NCBI RefSeq assembly: GCF_001676055.1
Contig: NZ_LZEX01000023.1
Span: forward strand, 62,001 to 126,000
Direction of reading: 5' to 3'
Origin: Morganella psychrotolerans
Lineage (GTDB): Bacteria > Pseudomonadota > Gammaproteobacteria > Enterobacterales > Enterobacteriaceae
DNA: 64,000 nucleotides
Shown: piece by piece, positions 63,167 to 64,000 of the stretch
Layout of the letters: the number at the start of each line of letters is the position of its first letter
Position numbering within the stretch: the stretch's first letter is position 1
Program-made: the position numbers and the translations under genes
Notes under the pieces: model-generated
Databases searched by the model: none
The model's input: the letters and a program-made list of their open reading frames with translations, nothing else
What the model was told of the DNA's origin: nothing

Positions 63167-63292
63167 TATACCCTTATTCATTCAAACTGCAGGTTCGTTG
63201 GCGGAACGAGGATAGACGGGTCACATACTGATGTATGCTCCCCGTCTATCTTCCCTTGCCGCCTGCCTGCATCTTGAATGACGTTGGGTATC
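63167..63292. repeat. ERIC (IRU) repeat, copy 4
   Basis: About 126 bp from TATACCCTTATTCATTCAAA to GACGTTGGGTATC. It is closest to copy 3 on its left half and to copy 2 on its right half. Confidence 0.92.
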
Positions 63293-63302
63293 TATATGAA
63301 AA

Positions 63303-63321
63303 GCCGGTTAAAATAACCGGC
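63303..63321 (-). terminator. Terminator after the fimbrial gene
   Basis: GCCGGTTA / TAACCGGC with loop AAA, followed on the minus strand by TTTTCATATAG. Confidence 0.85.
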
Positions 63322-63329
63322 CTCTATGA

Positions 63330-64000
63330 TTAATTAAATGTGATGGCAACCTCTGCCGTTGCATTTACTTTTCCGTAGGGTAACGGGTCTGATTTATTAC
63401 CTGCGGAGCACAGCCGCCATGTTACAGGGGTATCAACTGATTTAGTTTTTTCGGCTGGTGTGATAGTGGCTATTTTTATTTTACTCTGATTGAATTTTAT
63501 ACCATTGGATAAATTACACTGCCCGTTAAAATTAGCACCGACAGAGTTTTTTATTTCACCGGTAATATATCCGCCACCTTCTTTTAACTTCAGCCTGGAG
63601 TAGTCACCATTATATATTCCGGATACGGCTCTGAATTCCAGGTTCATATTGTAATTAGAGCCCTGGCCATTCTGCGAACAGCCGGCATTAATCACTGAGG
63701 TTGTTTTGCCCAGTTCTTTACCTGCTTCATTACTGTAGGGAACATCGCCGAAATTGATGGTTGCCGGTGTACTGACATTACATTCCAGGGTGGATACCTT
63801 AATTATTGTGCCGGGAGTGAACACGGGTTCAACCTGCGTGTTTGCTGCCCATAATGTGACATGTGCTCTGAAGTCGGTAATAGTGGTATTTTTTTGTGTA
63901 CCATCACCGTGAATAGCCCAGGTTCCGACCATCCATATCCTGCGTGTTGGAGAGCTATGAAACGGGGATACCGTATTAACATCACCAAAGTTTGCACAGT
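63330..64000 (-). CDS. Fimbrial adhesin-type protein, C-terminal part (cut by window edge)
   Basis: The open frame on the minus strand reaches the window edge, so the N-terminus is missing. About 223 residues are visible. The last about 150 resemble a pilin domain: STLECNVSTPATINFGDVPY, then INAGCSQ with a second Cys, a beta-rich body with FNGQCNLSNGIKFNQ and TPVTWRLCSAGNKSDPLPYG, and the C-terminal donor-strand-type ending TAEVAITFN. The part before it is probably an adhesive domain. This layout suits a tip adhesin at the end of a chaperone-usher operon, upstream outside the window. The ATG at 63932 is internal. Confidence 0.78.
   Translation of the reverse strand, partial: CANFGDVNTVSPFHSSPTRRIWMVGTWAIHGDGTQKNTTITDFRAHVTLWAANTQVEPVFTPGTIIKVSTLECNVSTPATINFGDVPYSNEAGKELGKTTSVINAGCSQNGQGSNYNMNLEFRAVSGIYNGDYSRLKLKEGGGYITGEIKNSVGANFNGQCNLSNGIKFNQSKIKIATITPAEKTKSVDTPVTWRLCSAGNKSDPLPYGKVNATAEVAITFN

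Overview
The window reads as a chromosome segment of an enteric gammaproteobacterium (Enterobacterales), most like Morganella or a close relative in the Proteus-Providencia-Morganella group. The reasons are moderate GC content, enterobacterial gene families throughout, several ERIC (IRU) repeats of about 127 bp, and an E. coli-like ygfK/ssnA/xdhD cluster. The genus is an inference from gene content. I saw no rRNA, tRNA, CRISPR array, complete prophage or insertion sequence.

Layout. (1) 1-3.5 kb: the end of a glutamate/methylaspartate fermentation operon (mal 3' end, AtuA-like, DUF4387, glutamate-type symporter) with a possible structured RNA before the symporter. (2) 3.5-7.9 kb: a YjgN-like membrane protein and nirBD, with nirB broken by a one-base deletion downstream of an intact FNR site. 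(3) 7.9-11.1 kb: a GntR/UTRA regulator, a sugar-phosphate isomerase-like TIM barrel and an MFS transporter, forming a small catabolic operon of unknown substrate. (4) 11.6-28.7 kb: a complete ethanolamine-utilization microcompartment operon, eutSPQTDMNEJGHABCLK, followed by pduS and pduT and then eutR. Ethanolamine enters (EutH) and is split to acetaldehyde and ammonia by B12-dependent EutBC inside the shell (EutS, M, N, L, K, PduT). EutE, EutD and EutG then carry acetaldehyde to acetyl-CoA, acetyl-phosphate or ethanol. EutA, EutT and PduS keep the B12 cofactor active. (5) 28.7-32.7 kb: a TonB-dependent receptor interrupted by an amber codon, a thioredoxin-like ferredoxin and a BtuF-type binding protein, behind a Fur-like site.

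(6) 32.7-35.6 kb: an NrtR NUDIX-type regulator divergent from an SPFH/coiled-coil gene and a NAD-kinase-like gene, with three similar operator-like sites between them. (7) 35.6-37.5 kb: a HigBA-type toxin-antitoxin module, antitoxin frameshifted, inserted at the 3' end of the NAD-kinase-like gene and flanked by a 48-bp direct repeat of that end. Two paralogous small peptides with microcin-type double-glycine leaders follow. (8) 37.7-52.2 kb: purine salvage and a selenium-dependent molybdenum hydroxylase cluster (ghxP, guaD, xdhD, ygfM, ssnA, ygfK, mocA, yqeC, yqeB). (9) 52.3-57.0 kb: an orphan HlyC-family toxin acyltransferase coupled to a small lipoprotein, a PhzF-like enzyme, an MscM/YbdG-type channel, a second toxin-antitoxin module with a frameshifted toxin, and a possible orphan immunity protein. 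(10) 57.3-64 kb: frmA-frmB formaldehyde detoxification, kptA, niaP with a perfect NadR-type operator, a DUF4139 protein, and the 3' part of a fimbrial adhesin.

Four genes are broken by single-base changes: nirB, the receptor, one antitoxin and one toxin. Three of these are one-base indels in short runs, so read errors must be excluded before calling them natural pseudogenes. The most promising undescribed items are the microcin-like peptide pair, the HlyC-like/lipoprotein pair, the NrtR-SPFH-NAD-kinase unit, the repeat-flanked toxin-antitoxin cassette and the leader RNA at 1855-1948.
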